DNA from: JAWCNN01 sp038848005
GTDB lineage: Archaea > Thermoproteota > Bathyarchaeia > Bathyarchaeales > Bathycorpusculaceae
DNA: 64,000 bases
Direction: 5' to 3'
NCBI GenBank assembly: GCA_038848005.1
Contig: JAWCNZ010000002.1
Location: 62,001-126,000 of the forward strand
Position 1 is the first letter of the stretch. The number at the start of each line of letters is the position of its first letter. The notes beneath the pieces are model-generated. The model saw nothing but the letters and a program-made list of their open reading frames with translations, was not told the origin of the DNA and made no database searches. Of the stretch, positions 7,257-15,426 are shown in pieces. Both the position numbers and the translations under genes were made by a program.

Positions 7257-8546
7257 ATGCCACTGTTTAAAACTGTCCGAGGAATGAGGGATTTCCTACC
7301 AGAAGAAACAAAAATAATGAACTACATCCAAACCAAAGCGCGGAGAATAGCTGAACTTTATGGCTACAAGGAAATTATAACGCCAATTGTAGAATCCTAT
7401 GACCTTTTAGCGGCGAAAGCTGGCGAGGAAATACGTTCGAGAATGTTTGTGTTTAAGGATTTGGGCGACCGCACAGTTGCCTTAAGACCAGAGTTTACGG
7501 CTTCTGTTGCCAGACTTGTCACAACCAGCCTAAAAAACGAACCTAAACCTTTAAGGCTGTTTTCCATAGGAAGCGTTTACCGTTACGACGAACCGCAACG
7601 GGGACGCTACAGAGAGTTTTGGCAGTCAAACTATGAACTGATGGGTTCAGCCAAACCCGAAGCAGACGCTGAAATAATAATGTTAACCAACAGCTTAATG
7701 AAAAGCGTAGGGTTAAAAAACTGCACGTTTAAAGTTGGACATGTGGGCGTTTTAAGAGGCGTAATGGAAGAGGAAGAACTAGCAGAGGAAAAACAAAACG
7801 CTGTCATGCAATTAATGGACAAGAAAAACTACGATGAAGCCTTTAAGCTTGTTAAAGACGCTGGCGCCTCAGAAAAATGCATAACAACCCTTCAAAAACT
7901 GGTGGCAATTAAAGGCGTCGACATTTTCGAAACTGTCAGAAAGATTAGGGACTGCGTTGGAGATTATGAAAGGTCTTTAGCCGCAACAGAAAACTTGAAC
8001 GAAATCCTAAAACTTGTTTCTGAAAGCAAAAGCCAAATTACCATGACGGTTGAGGCTGGCTTTGCAAGAGGACTTGAATATTACACGGGAATGATTTTTG
8101 AAGTTAATGTGCCACAGTTGGATGTGGCATTAGGAGGAGGAGGAAGATACGACAAACTCATTGAGCTTTTTGGAGGAGAACCTACCCCCGCTGTTGGAGT
8201 AGCCCACGGAATAGACCGAATAATGTTGGCAATGCAAACACAGAAAATTCCATTGGAAACAGAGGAAAAAGCCAAAGTTGTAGTGATTCCAACCGATGAA
8301 AAGCTGGTTGGAAAGGCATTAGAAATCTCGCAGATGCTCAGAGAAGCAAATGTTCCAGCAGAGGTTGAGGTTATGAGGCGAAAAGTAACAAAGGCTTTAG
8401 AAGATGCGGATAGACGAAAAATGGGTTATGCAGTAATTGTTGGAGAAAAAGAGTTGAAGGAGAGAGCGGTTGCCATCCGAAACCTAGTGAAAAGGGAACA
8501 AAAAACCGTGAAAATCGAAAACATCATAAAAACAATTAGAGATTAA
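7257..8546 (+). CDS. hisS: histidyl-tRNA synthetase
   Basis: The 429-residue class II synthetase has motif 2 in FSIGSVYRYDEPQRGRYREFWQ, the histidine-binding GLEYYTGMIFEV region, and motif 3 with GGGRYDKLIELFGG and GVAHGIDRI. A C-terminal anticodon-binding domain follows (about 330-429). It attaches His to tRNA-His in the cytoplasm. Length and order are normal for the family. A GGAG ribosome site lies about ten bases ahead of the ATG. The end overlaps the convergent PUA-domain gene by four bases. Confidence 0.96.
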   Translation: MPLFKTVRGMRDFLPEETKIMNYIQTKARRIAELYGYKEIITPIVESYDLLAAKAGEEIRSRMFVFKDLGDRTVALRPEFTASVARLVTTSLKNEPKPLRLFSIGSVYRYDEPQRGRYREFWQSNYELMGSAKPEADAEIIMLTNSLMKSVGLKNCTFKVGHVGVLRGVMEEEELAEEKQNAVMQLMDKKNYDEAFKLVKDAGASEKCITTLQKLVAIKGVDIFETVRKIRDCVGDYERSLAATENLNEILKLVSESKSQITMTVEAGFARGLEYYTGMIFEVNVPQLDVALGGGGRYDKLIELFGGEPTPAVGVAHGIDRIMLAMQTQKIPLETEEKAKVVVIPTDEKLVGKALEISQMLREANVPAEVEVMRRKVTKALEDADRRKMGYAVIVGEKELKERAVAIRNLVKREQKTVKIENIIKTIRD

Positions 8547-9034
8547 CGAAAGCTTTCCGCTGGAGGCTGAGCATATAATTTTTCTCTCCTAAGGAAGTCA
8601 CCTATATCCACAATGTTTTTCACTACAACACCTTCCGCTTCATCTATGTTGTGCAGTATTTTTCCAAAACCCAAACATTCACCATGCCCATTTAGGACTA
8701 ACGTGTAATCGCCCCTTTTTTTAGAACCGAAAACTTGGATTATCCCCTGCTTAAAAATGTCTCTTCCACAAATGAAAAGCCAAGCCGCCTTCTCATCCAC
8801 AACTATCTTGTTGGCCTCTTTCTTAGCGATAATCCTTAACAAATTAAAGCTTGGAAAGAACCTTCCGCCTTTAACTTTTCCCAAATAAACCCCAGCATAA
8901 AAGAAGTTTTCCCTAACAAATTTTTTCAATTCCTCGTTTAGGAGAAAATATCTGCCTCTCTGCTTCACTATAAAATTCTCGTTTAAGCTTATTTTTGCGC
9001 CAAACCGACTTACAAAATCTTTTATCACTTTCAC
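8543..9034 (-). CDS. PUA/Nip7-like domain protein partnered with an RNA methyltransferase
   Basis: The 163-residue protein resembles the pre-PUA plus PUA module (COG3270 type) fused to the C-terminus of bacterial RsmF-like m5C methyltransferases. The likely PUA core is DEKAAWLFICGRDIFKQGI and the GDYTLVLNGHGECLGFGKI stretch. It starts with GTG inside the stop of the upstream methyltransferase (GTGA overlap), so the two are translated together. Here the RNA-binding half is a separate protein. It probably helps position rRNA or tRNA for methylation, which is inference. Confidence 0.75.
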   Translation of the reverse strand: MKVIKDFVSRFGAKISLNENFIVKQRGRYFLLNEELKKFVRENFFYAGVYLGKVKGGRFFPSFNLLRIIAKKEANKIVVDEKAAWLFICGRDIFKQGIIQVFGSKKRGDYTLVLNGHGECLGFGKILHNIDEAEGVVVKNIVDIGDFLRREKLYAQPPAESFR

Positions 9035-9918
9035 GGTTGTTCCCTCTTTTTAAGTTTACAGACAAAAAATCCTTGAGTTTTCCCCGGCCAAATTCTTCGA
9101 CACTTCGCCACGGAACCGTCAAGCTTTTCTCCAAAAATTTCTTTTGAAGCTTTTTCGCCATAACAGTTTATTTCTTCAACTTGCAAATTCAAGTTTTTTA
9201 TTGCCCAATCAATGTTTAGTTCATTTTCTTCAGGCTCTAGTGAACAAGTGGCATAAACTATTTCGCCGTTATCCCTCAAAACTTTAACCGCTTCAGCCAA
9301 AATTTCCCTTTGAAGTTTTGCATTTCGCTTTATATCTCCGATTGTTCGACGGTTAAACCATTCCTTGTCTGTTGAAAAATTTCCAGAACATGGAACATCC
9401 AAAAGCACACAATCAAATTTTACGCCTAACAGCGAAGCTTTCCGCGCATCCAAATTATAAACTATGACGTTTTTGACACGGCACCTTTCCAAATGATTTG
9501 CTAAAGCCCTTAACCTATGCAGTTTAACGTCTAAAGCTACTATAACGCCTTTGTTCGCCATTAAATCCGCCAGTTGAATGGTTTTTCCTCCAGGAGCCGC
9601 GCAAGCATCCAACACGATTTTGTCTTTCAAATCCGTGAATAAAGTTGCTGGGATTTGAGCGGCAGCTTCCTGGATTGAATAATAACCCAAAAGATATTCA
9701 GCGGTGGCTCCAACGGAAAATTCTGAATGAAGAATCCAATAACCGCCTTTTAGAAATGGAATCTTTTCAAGCTTCACCCCCAACGACTGCAGTCGCTCCA
9801 CAACATTGGATTCTTTGGCGTTTATGGAATTTATCCTAATAGCTTGTTTAGGCTTGACATTCTCATATTTCCAGCCGAGCATTTCATAACGTTTCACAAA
9901 AAATTCTTTGCCAGACAT
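9031..9918 (-). CDS. NOL1/NOP2/Sun-family RNA (cytosine-5) methyltransferase
   Basis: The protein of about 295 residues has the SAM-binding motif DACAAPGGKTIQLADLM, motif IV LDVPCSGNFSTDKEW with the resolving Cys, and motif VI YATCSLEPEENE with the nucleophile Cys. This is the full catalytic set of RNA m5C methyltransferases. The substrate (tRNA or rRNA) cannot be read from sequence; archaeal relatives act on tRNA C48/49 or rRNA. The ATG at 9918 is preferred over GTG at 9921. It is the first gene of a two-gene unit with the PUA protein. Confidence 0.92.
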   Translation of the reverse strand: MSGKEFFVKRYEMLGWKYENVKPKQAIRINSINAKESNVVERLQSLGVKLEKIPFLKGGYWILHSEFSVGATAEYLLGYYSIQEAAAQIPATLFTDLKDKIVLDACAAPGGKTIQLADLMANKGVIVALDVKLHRLRALANHLERCRVKNVIVYNLDARKASLLGVKFDCVLLDVPCSGNFSTDKEWFNRRTIGDIKRNAKLQREILAEAVKVLRDNGEIVYATCSLEPEENELNIDWAIKNLNLQVEEINCYGEKASKEIFGEKLDGSVAKCRRIWPGKTQGFFVCKLKKREQP

Positions 9919-9995
9919 CACTAACCGAATAAACAGCCCATCAAAAATAAAAAGTTTTAAAAATATTTGGCTTTCAGCATATTAGTGTGGTTTTA

Positions 9996-10445
9996 ATGAA
10001 GGAAAGGTACGCCTTTGTGATAATGGTTAAGGATAAATGGTGGCGAGAATTTTGCCGTCTCCACCGCAAAGGAAAACAAGTGCAAGCTTATGTAGGCGGA
10101 ATGCGGGCTCCTCCAAAAAACGCTTCGCTACTAATTTTTTACGTTTCGAAACCAATCGGTGAAATTGCCGGCTACGCCGAATTCATAGAACGCAAAGTTG
10201 GAAAACCCGAAGAGCTGTGGCGGGAACACGGCGACGAATCTGTTTTAAACTCTGAAGAGCAATACTTCACGTTTGTCAATGACAAGCCAATAGTTTCCTT
10301 TATAAGATTCAAAAATTTACATGAAGCCTCAAACCCCATACCGCTCAAAAATATTCTCATGCTTCTAGGCGTTAATAGACTGCCAAGAGGAGGCTTTTAC
10401 ATAGACAAAGAAACCACTGAAAAAATGATTGCGTTAATGGAATAA
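9996..10445 (+). CDS. DUF365 family protein (PUA/EVE-like)
   Basis: The 149-residue protein matches the archaeal DUF365 family as I remember it, with ASLLIFYVSKPIGEIAGYAEF and a C-terminal FKNLHEASNPIPL stretch like that seen in ASCH/EVE-type folds. These folds bind modified nucleotides or RNA, but no function is established for DUF365. The ATG at 9996 follows a TATA-like TTTAAAAATA (about 9955-9964) at a distance that suits a short leader. A GTG at 9987 is also in frame. Confidence 0.65.
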   Translation: MKERYAFVIMVKDKWWREFCRLHRKGKQVQAYVGGMRAPPKNASLLIFYVSKPIGEIAGYAEFIERKVGKPEELWREHGDESVLNSEEQYFTFVNDKPIVSFIRFKNLHEASNPIPLKNILMLLGVNRLPRGGFYIDKETTEKMIALME

Positions 10446-10557
10446 AACTACAAAAAGTTAATAGGTTACGGTTTTTTTATCCATGTAGCCCATCTTTAGA
10501 GAGCGAAATCCATGCTCCAAACATCCATCAATAACACATTCACATGAGGTTTAGGTT

Positions 10558-12774
10558 ATGGGACGTTACAGGCAAATTGAAGATATAGTTAAACTGATGA
10601 ATAATCCAGAGGTTATTAGGAACACGAGCATAATAGCCCACGTAGACCATGGAAAAACCACGCTTTCAGACAGCCTTTTAGCTGCGGCGGGCATAATAAG
10701 CGAACAAAGGGCTGGTCAACAGCTTTACCTTGACAGTTGGGAGTTAGAACAGAAAAGGCAGATGACGGTTTTCGCCTCAAACATAAGCATGGTTCACACT
10801 TACAAAGGAAAGGAACACCTTATCAACTTGATTGACACGCCAGGGCACATAGACTTCAGCGGAGCCGTAACTCGAAGCCTGCGCGCCGTGGACGGCGCAT
10901 TGGTGGTTGTCGATGCCGTGGAAGGACCCATGACTCAGACTGAAACCGTTTTGATGCAAGCCCTCCGCGAAAGAGTTAAGCCAATTCTTTACATTAACAA
11001 GGTTGACAGACTCATAAAAGAGATAAAACTGACTCCAGAGGAAATTCAGCGGAAATTTGCAAAAATTATTGTGCGGATAAACACTATCATAGAGAAACAT
11101 GCGCCGCCAGAACATAAAAAAGATTGGCAAGTTAAGGTTGATGATGGACGTGTAGCTTTCGGCTCGGCTCTTCACAAATGGGGATTAAACCTACCCCACA
11201 TGAAAGCCAAAGGCATAACATTCCAAGAAATTATAGACGCATACTCAGGAGAACCCGAAGACATAGCAAAAAAAGTTGACGCTTTAAGTAAGAAAGCACC
11301 ATTATACGAGCCAATATTGGACATGTTTTGCGAACACTTACCCAACCCATTAGAAGCGCAACCATACAGGCAAAGCCAAATATGGCCTGGAGACCCATCA
11401 AGCCCCGTTGGAAAAAGCATGGCGAAAGTCGACCCTAACGGTCCACTTTTAATGTGTGTAACAACAATTGAAGTTGACCCTCACAGCGGAGTCGTCGCCA
11501 TCGGACGGGTTTTCAGCGGCACTGTGGAAAAAGGAAAAGTCGTCAGCCTCGTAACTAGCCGTCAGAAAGGAGCAATTCAGCAGGTTTACATGAGCATGGC
11601 AGCAGACAGAGTAATAGTTGATAAAGTCCCAGCTGGAAACATAGCGGCAATTTCTGGATTGCCATCCATACATGTCGGCGAAACCATAGCGGAAGAAGGC
11701 GTAGAAACCAAACCTTTTGAAGGACTAAAATATGTTTCTGACCCAGTGGTTACGGTTGCGGTTGAACCAGAAGACATAAAGGATTTGCCACTTTTCGACA
11801 AAGTCATCCACAAACTAACATTAGAAGACCCAAACCTACACTTCACAATAAACAAGGAAAGCGGAGAATACCTCCTAAGTGGCATGGGCGAACTACACCT
11901 TGAAGTCACAGCCTACCGCATGCAAGAAGCAGGATTAAAAGTAAAAATCAGCAAGCCAATAGTAATTTACCGCGAAACAATAAGCCGCGACTACAAAGGA
12001 CCGCCGATAATGGGCAAAAGCCCCAACAAACACAATCGGCTATGGGTAACATTGGAAAAACTGCCTGAAGAAGTTATCGAAGCCATAAGAACTGGAAAAA
12101 TCTCTGAAATGCAAACACGAGATGAAAGAGCAAAAATTTTGAGACAGTTCGGCTGGTCAACCGAAGACGCACGTAACGTCATAGCCATCGAAGGTACAAA
12201 CATCCTAGTCAACAGAATCAAAGGAAGACAATATGTTGAAGAAATAATAGACCACGTTAAATCAGGCTTCCGCGAGGCTGTGTACACCTCAGTTTTAGCA
12301 AAAGAGCCAGCATACGGGTTAAAAGTTAACTTGGAAGACATTCTGATCCACGAAGACCCTGTGCATAGGGGTCCAGCCCAAATATTGCCGATGACTTGGC
12401 GTCCCATATGGTGCAGTTTTCTACTCAGCGAACCCAGACTGTTAGAACCCGTCCTAAGTTTCGAATGCAAAGTTCCAAATGAATTCGTAAGCAACGTAAT
12501 AACCATAGTTCAAAAACGCCGAGGGAAAATCTTGGACATGATAAACGAAGAAGACGTGATAATTGTCAAGGCTGAAATGCCAGTCGCCGAATCCTTCGGG
12601 TTGGCGGATGAACTGCGTTCATCAACACAAGGAAGAGCCTTCTGGGCTACACAGTTCAGCCGTTGGGCGCCAGTTCCAGAGTCAATGCAAACGGAAATAA
12701 TAGCCCAAATACGCAAACGCAGGGGCTTAAGTCCAACACCGCCAAAACCAGAAGAATTCTACGAGGAAGCTTAA
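10558..12774 (+). CDS. fusA: translation elongation factor aEF-2
   Basis: The 738-residue GTPase has AHVDHGKTTL (P-loop), DTPGH and NKVD, then the EF-2 domains II-V. It moves tRNA and mRNA through the ribosome after peptide transfer. Switch I reads EQKRQMTV instead of the RGITI usual in euryarchaea and bacteria; this variant is typical of TACK archaea. The domain IV loop DPVHRGPAQ keeps the His that becomes diphthamide, so diphthamide genes are expected elsewhere. The leader of about 110 bases after the previous gene ends with a GAGGT ribosome site. Confidence 0.97.
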   Translation: MGRYRQIEDIVKLMNNPEVIRNTSIIAHVDHGKTTLSDSLLAAAGIISEQRAGQQLYLDSWELEQKRQMTVFASNISMVHTYKGKEHLINLIDTPGHIDFSGAVTRSLRAVDGALVVVDAVEGPMTQTETVLMQALRERVKPILYINKVDRLIKEIKLTPEEIQRKFAKIIVRINTIIEKHAPPEHKKDWQVKVDDGRVAFGSALHKWGLNLPHMKAKGITFQEIIDAYSGEPEDIAKKVDALSKKAPLYEPILDMFCEHLPNPLEAQPYRQSQIWPGDPSSPVGKSMAKVDPNGPLLMCVTTIEVDPHSGVVAIGRVFSGTVEKGKVVSLVTSRQKGAIQQVYMSMAADRVIVDKVPAGNIAAISGLPSIHVGETIAEEGVETKPFEGLKYVSDPVVTVAVEPEDIKDLPLFDKVIHKLTLEDPNLHFTINKESGEYLLSGMGELHLEVTAYRMQEAGLKVKISKPIVIYRETISRDYKGPPIMGKSPNKHNRLWVTLEKLPEEVIEAIRTGKISEMQTRDERAKILRQFGWSTEDARNVIAIEGTNILVNRIKGRQYVEEIIDHVKSGFREAVYTSVLAKEPAYGLKVNLEDILIHEDPVHRGPAQILPMTWRPIWCSFLLSEPRLLEPVLSFECKVPNEFVSNVITIVQKRRGKILDMINEEDVIIVKAEMPVAESFGLADELRSSTQGRAFWATQFSRWAPVPESMQTEIIAQIRKRRGLSPTPPKPEEFYEEA

Positions 12775-12788
12775 AATCCTAAATTTAG

Positions 12789-12863
12789 TGCGGTCGCCGG
12801 GATTTGAACCCGGGTCGTCAGCGTGGCAGGCTGATGTCCTAGACCAGGCTAGACTACGACCGC
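12789..12863 (-). tRNA. tRNA-Gly (GCC)
   Basis: The 75-base cloverleaf has acceptor stem GCGGTCG/CGACCGC, anticodon stem TCAGC/GCTGA with loop CTGCCAC (anticodon GCC), T-arm with GGTTCAAATCC and discriminator A. CCA is not encoded and there is no intron. It lies 14 bases after the EF-2 stop, in the opposite direction. Confidence 0.95.
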
Positions 12864-12925
12864 TCAGGGACAGCTAACACATTTATTTTGGCGCTTCTTA
12901 AAGAGTTTTACGCCTTTCATACCGC

Positions 12926-12965
12926 AAATGTTGTTGTCCAAAATTTTCCAAAACCGACGACGTTT
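12926..12965. repeat. inverted-repeat element, copy at 12.9 kb
   Basis: Arms AAATGTTGTTG (12926-12936) and CGACGACGTTT (12955-12965) flank 18 bases and are followed by AAACCGC. The arms pair with G-U wobbles as RNA. It has the layout of the copies at 1216-1303 and 23513-23552 and lies just after the stop of the HAD gene that is read leftward. Confidence 0.6.
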
Positions 12966-12984
12966 AAACCGCTTTTAACACAAC

Positions 12985-13458
12985 CTACTCGAGTTTGTTA
13001 AGGATTGGAATAAGTTCTGCCAGTGTTTTTATTATGAAGTTTGGTTTTTCCAGCGGGTTGGTTATTGGTTCTCGGTATCTGCTGTTCCATTTTATAAGAA
13101 TTGTTCGCATTCCCAGTTGGTTGCCGCCGAGAATGTCTCTTGAAATGCGGTTGCCAACCATGACAACTTCGCTGGGTTGAAGACCCAATTCGTCGAGGGC
13201 AACTCTAAAAATTTTTTCGTTAGGTTTGGTTGCTCCAACTTCAGAGGATACAACCACCACGTCAAAGTATTCCAAAATTCCAGCTTTCCTCATAATCGCC
13301 TTTACTTCTTCCTTGCTGGCTTCGGTATCGCAGACAACCGCCAACTTATAACGCTGTTCCTTCAAACTTTTTAAAACCTCATGCGCATAAGGAAGCGTTT
13401 CAAAGTTGTCCTCGTCAACTAAGGTGTCGCCTAAATCAAAGAAAACCGCTTTAATCAC
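12985..13458 (-). CDS. HAD-superfamily hydrolase, capless
   Basis: The 157-residue protein has HAD motif I FFDLGDTL (nucleophile Asp8; the usual second Asp is Gly, as in several HAD branches), KPNEKIF with the motif III Lys, and motif IV in MVGNRISRDILGG. There is no room for a cap domain. The substrate is unknown; small phosphate monoesters are usual. Start is GTG at 13458 with GAGGT seven to eight bases upstream. Confidence 0.82.
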   Translation of the reverse strand: MIKAVFFDLGDTLVDEDNFETLPYAHEVLKSLKEQRYKLAVVCDTEASKEEVKAIMRKAGILEYFDVVVVSSEVGATKPNEKIFRVALDELGLQPSEVVMVGNRISRDILGGNQLGMRTILIKWNSRYREPITNPLEKPNFIIKTLAELIPILNKLE

Positions 13459-13499
13459 TGTGAAAACCTCAACTTACAAATGCGTTAAAAACCAATTAT

Positions 13500-13910
13500 T
13501 TATCTGTTTTGTCGTAAAACACTTTCCAGTTCCCCAATATCCTTTATGATTATGTCTGAGTGGACAGTTATCCACGGGCTTGGGTTTTCAATTTGGCATA
13601 TACAAATAGTCTTCTTATCCCTAAGCTTGGCATAAAAAAGTTCCATACAAGTTCCAGCCGAAAGCCTCGGAAAATACGCAACCAAAACATCACATTTTTC
13701 AATGTCTTCCAAATCCCTCCTTATAAAGTCAACAGGCGAAACCTTGCTCCACCAGTCTGGCTCCGCTGTTCTATACAAAATTTTTTCACGTTTCCAAGGA
13801 TCAACAGGCTCATAACCACAGCGAACACAAATTTCGCTGATAACATCCCTATAAGATTGCTCAGCTTCCACGCCTTGAATTGGACCTGAAATGAAAACCT
13901 TCCCCTTCAT
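13500..13910 (-). CDS. nucleoside 2-deoxyribosyltransferase-like protein
   Basis: The 136-residue protein begins KVFISGPIQG, the phosphate/sugar-binding start of this fold. It has CDVLVAYFP and then SAGTCMELFYA, with the Glu expected to attack the sugar. Relatives either transfer deoxyribose between bases or hydrolyse nucleoside monophosphates (DNPH1 type), so the exact substrate is open. It ends 42 bases upstream of the HAD gene on the same strand; the pair could work together in nucleotide salvage or clean-up (inference). Confidence 0.7.
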   Translation of the reverse strand: MKGKVFISGPIQGVEAEQSYRDVISEICVRCGYEPVDPWKREKILYRTAEPDWWSKVSPVDFIRRDLEDIEKCDVLVAYFPRLSAGTCMELFYAKLRDKKTICICQIENPSPWITVHSDIIIKDIGELESVLRQNR

Positions 13911-13955
13911 AACGGATACATCCCACGCTTAATCGTCAACAATTTTGTCCAGAAG

Positions 13956-14029
13956 TGCCGAGGGCCGGACTTGAACCGGCGACAACCCGGTCTTCAGCCG
14001 GGCGCTCTCCCAAACTGAGCTACCTCGGC
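13956..14029 (-). tRNA. tRNA-Phe (GAA)
   Basis: The 74-base cloverleaf has acceptor stem GCCGAGG/CCTCGGC, anticodon stem CCCGG/CCGGG with loop CTGAAGA (anticodon GAA), a normal D-arm and T-arm, and discriminator A. No CCA is encoded and there is no intron. Confidence 0.95.
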
Positions 14030-14098
14030 ACTTGCTAATTCAAAAGAAATACAGATTTGCCTTTTAAGTTTTCTGAATTTTGTTGGAAAAGTGTAGAT

Positions 14099-14170
14099 GT
14101 GAAGGGTGCAAGTTTTCATTTTAAGGAGAAGGGAGAAGGAGAAGTGTAAACTTGAACTTGCACCCTTCGA
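14099..14170 (+). ncRNA. candidate structured RNA element A (purine-loop hairpin)
   Basis: A perfect 14-bp stem (14101-14114 GAAGGGTGCAAGTT with 14155-14168) closes a 40-base loop. The loop starts with TTTCATT (14114-14120) and then has a 22-base pure purine tract (14123-14144) with three GGAG units. Element B at 15255-15335 has the same layout with a different stem sequence. A TATA-like TTTTAAG near 14062 could drive rightward transcription toward the small gene at 14308. It could also be only a DNA or terminator hairpin; no known RNA family is recognised. Confidence 0.4.
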
Positions 14171-14307
14171 GTTGTGTTGTGTGTTTGTTATAGAAAAATT
14201 TTATGGAACATTGTTTCATAGTTGTCAGATTCAGAATATATGATAAATCATAGGGGGGAACATCCCTTAAAAATTTGGGAGGCTAAATTCGTTTAGAGGT
14301 TGCAACT

Positions 14308-14469
14308 ATGAAGAAGAAAACAGCAATAATAAAGGTTGAGCTTGTTACGGAAAGTCTAGCTGAACCAGACGAAAAAATAGTGAAGGAAATTTTTGATTGG
14401 TTCCGTGAAGAAGCCGTTGGCATTCCATGGGTAAAAGACGTTAAAAACATAACAGTGAAGAGCAATTAA
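14308..14469 (+). CDS. small conserved-looking protein, 53 residues
   Basis: The ORF begins ATG at 14308, nine bases after a GAGGT ribosome site (14296-14300), and ends TAA at 14467-14469. The product starts MKKKTAIIKVELV, has an acidic amphipathic helix with EIFDWFREEA, and ends IPWVKDVKNITVKSN, suggesting a beta-alpha-beta fold. I do not recognise a function; the compact fold and good ribosome site argue that it is real. A TATA-like AATATATGA lies at about 14235. It stands alone between element A and tRNA-Val. Confidence 0.65.
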   Translation: MKKKTAIIKVELVTESLAEPDEKIVKEIFDWFREEAVGIPWVKDVKNITVKSN

Positions 14470-14549
14470 ACCCTTAGAAAATTTCATTCCCATTTTCGCT
14501 TTTAGGCTACTCGCAATTTGAACATGTAGACGAAGATTTTATGAAACAA

Positions 14550-14557
14550 TTATATAG
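14550..14557 (+). promoter_or_regulatory. TATA box of tRNA-Val
   Basis: TTATATAG lies 36-43 bases before the first base of tRNA-Val, giving a predicted transcription start near 14580 and a short 5' leader. Confidence 0.55.
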
Positions 14558-14592
14558 TAAAGATTATGAGAGTTAAAAACGGAAAATGGAAT

Positions 14593-14666
14593 GGGCTCGT
14601 GGTCTAGCTGGCTAGGACGTCGCCCTCACGCGGCGAAGGTCCCCGGTTCAAATCCGGGCGAGCCCA
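14593..14666 (+). tRNA. tRNA-Val (CAC)
   Basis: The 74-base cloverleaf has acceptor stem GGGCTCG/CGAGCCC, anticodon stem TCGCC/GGCGA with loop CTCACGC (anticodon CAC), T-arm CCCGG/CCGGG and discriminator A. CCA is not encoded. Only two bases separate it from the end of the convergent flavodoxin gene. Confidence 0.95.
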
Positions 14667-14668
14667 CA

Positions 14669-15148
14669 TTACCTAGTCAGCTTCAACGCTAAGTTTGCAA
14701 CTCTTTTTCCAAGTTCTCTGCAATATTCAAGCTCTTCTTTTTGTGGCTTGCCCACGGCTGCAACTCCATAATGTTTGTCGTCTGCTCGCCCCTGAACAAT
14801 CATGCCGTGGATTAACATGGCTTGTAGTATGGATAGTAAGGTTGTTTCTGCGCCTGTTGCTGTTCCACCTGAGCTTGTGAAAGCCGCGCCGACTTTTCTT
14901 TCCAGTTTTCCATGAATTTTAACGGATTCGTCAATGAGCGCTTTAAGTTTAGCTGACATTTGCCCATAATATGTTGGTGAACCAATTATTATTGCGTCAG
15001 CGTTTAGCATATCTTCAAGGCTTGTTTGCTCAACTCTTTTTACGGCAACTTCGATTCCGCTGATTTGTCTTGCGCCTTCGGCGACAGCCAAAGCCATTTT
15101 CTCAGTGTTTCCTGTTTTGGAATTATAAACAACTAAAATTCGTGTCAT
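14669..15148 (-). CDS. flavodoxin-fold NAD(P)H:quinone oxidoreductase-like protein (WrbA type)
   Basis: The 159-residue protein opens with the FMN phosphate loop YNSKTGNTEKMA. GSPTYYGQMSAKLKALID and AFTSSGGTATGAETT follow, which bind the isoalloxazine ring in WrbA-like proteins. It is a soluble flavoprotein for two-electron reduction of quinone-like or oxidised substrates, or electron transfer. A TATA box (ATTATAAAC, minus strand, about 15187-15195) lies about 40 bases ahead of the ATG. Confidence 0.83.
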   Translation of the reverse strand: MTRILVVYNSKTGNTEKMALAVAEGARQISGIEVAVKRVEQTSLEDMLNADAIIIGSPTYYGQMSAKLKALIDESVKIHGKLERKVGAAFTSSGGTATGAETTLLSILQAMLIHGMIVQGRADDKHYGVAAVGKPQKEELEYCRELGKRVANLALKLTR

Positions 15149-15254
15149 TTCCGCTCACACTCGAAAAATAACGTTAATCTTTCATGTTTATAATGTTTCA
15201 TATAGAAGATTTTTCCATAAGCTATAAGTGTTTAAACTTGCATTAGAATTTTTC

Positions 15255-15335
15255 GTGAAGGGAACGGTAGAATTTCATTAGGGGAGAAAGGAGAGAAGGG
15301 AGGAAAACATACTTTTATCTACCGTTCTCCTTCAC
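15255..15335 (+). ncRNA. candidate structured RNA element B (purine-loop hairpin)
   Basis: Arms GTGAAGGGAACGGTAGA (15255-15271) and TCTACCGTTCTCCTTCAC (15318-15335) form a 17-bp stem with a one-base bulge. The 46-base loop begins TTTCATT (15273-15279), followed by a 28-base purine tract (15280-15307) with three GGAG units. The stem base GTGAAGGG and loop layout match element A, while the inner stem differs on both strands and still pairs. Five T residues follow at 15342-15346, which could end a rightward transcript. Confidence 0.4.
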
Positions 15336-15347
15336 ACATCATTTTTC

Positions 15348-15363
15348 CATATGCATGCATATG
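15348..15363. promoter_or_regulatory. perfect 16-bp palindrome
   Basis: CATATGCATGCATATG reads the same on both strands. It lies between element B and the stop of the isochorismatase-family gene, about 200 bases upstream of the flavodoxin gene. It could be a dimeric protein site, but no regulator is implied by its sequence. Confidence 0.35.
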
Positions 15364-15426
15364 TTGCTTTTAAACTTTTCCTCGAATTTAGAATTTAATT
15401 TTCAAAGCAAGCCATTTAAAGAGTTT

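Noticed and set aside
10777..11175. Minus-strand open frame opposite EF-2
   Set aside because: Antisense to a highly conserved gene; composition is that of a shadow frame.
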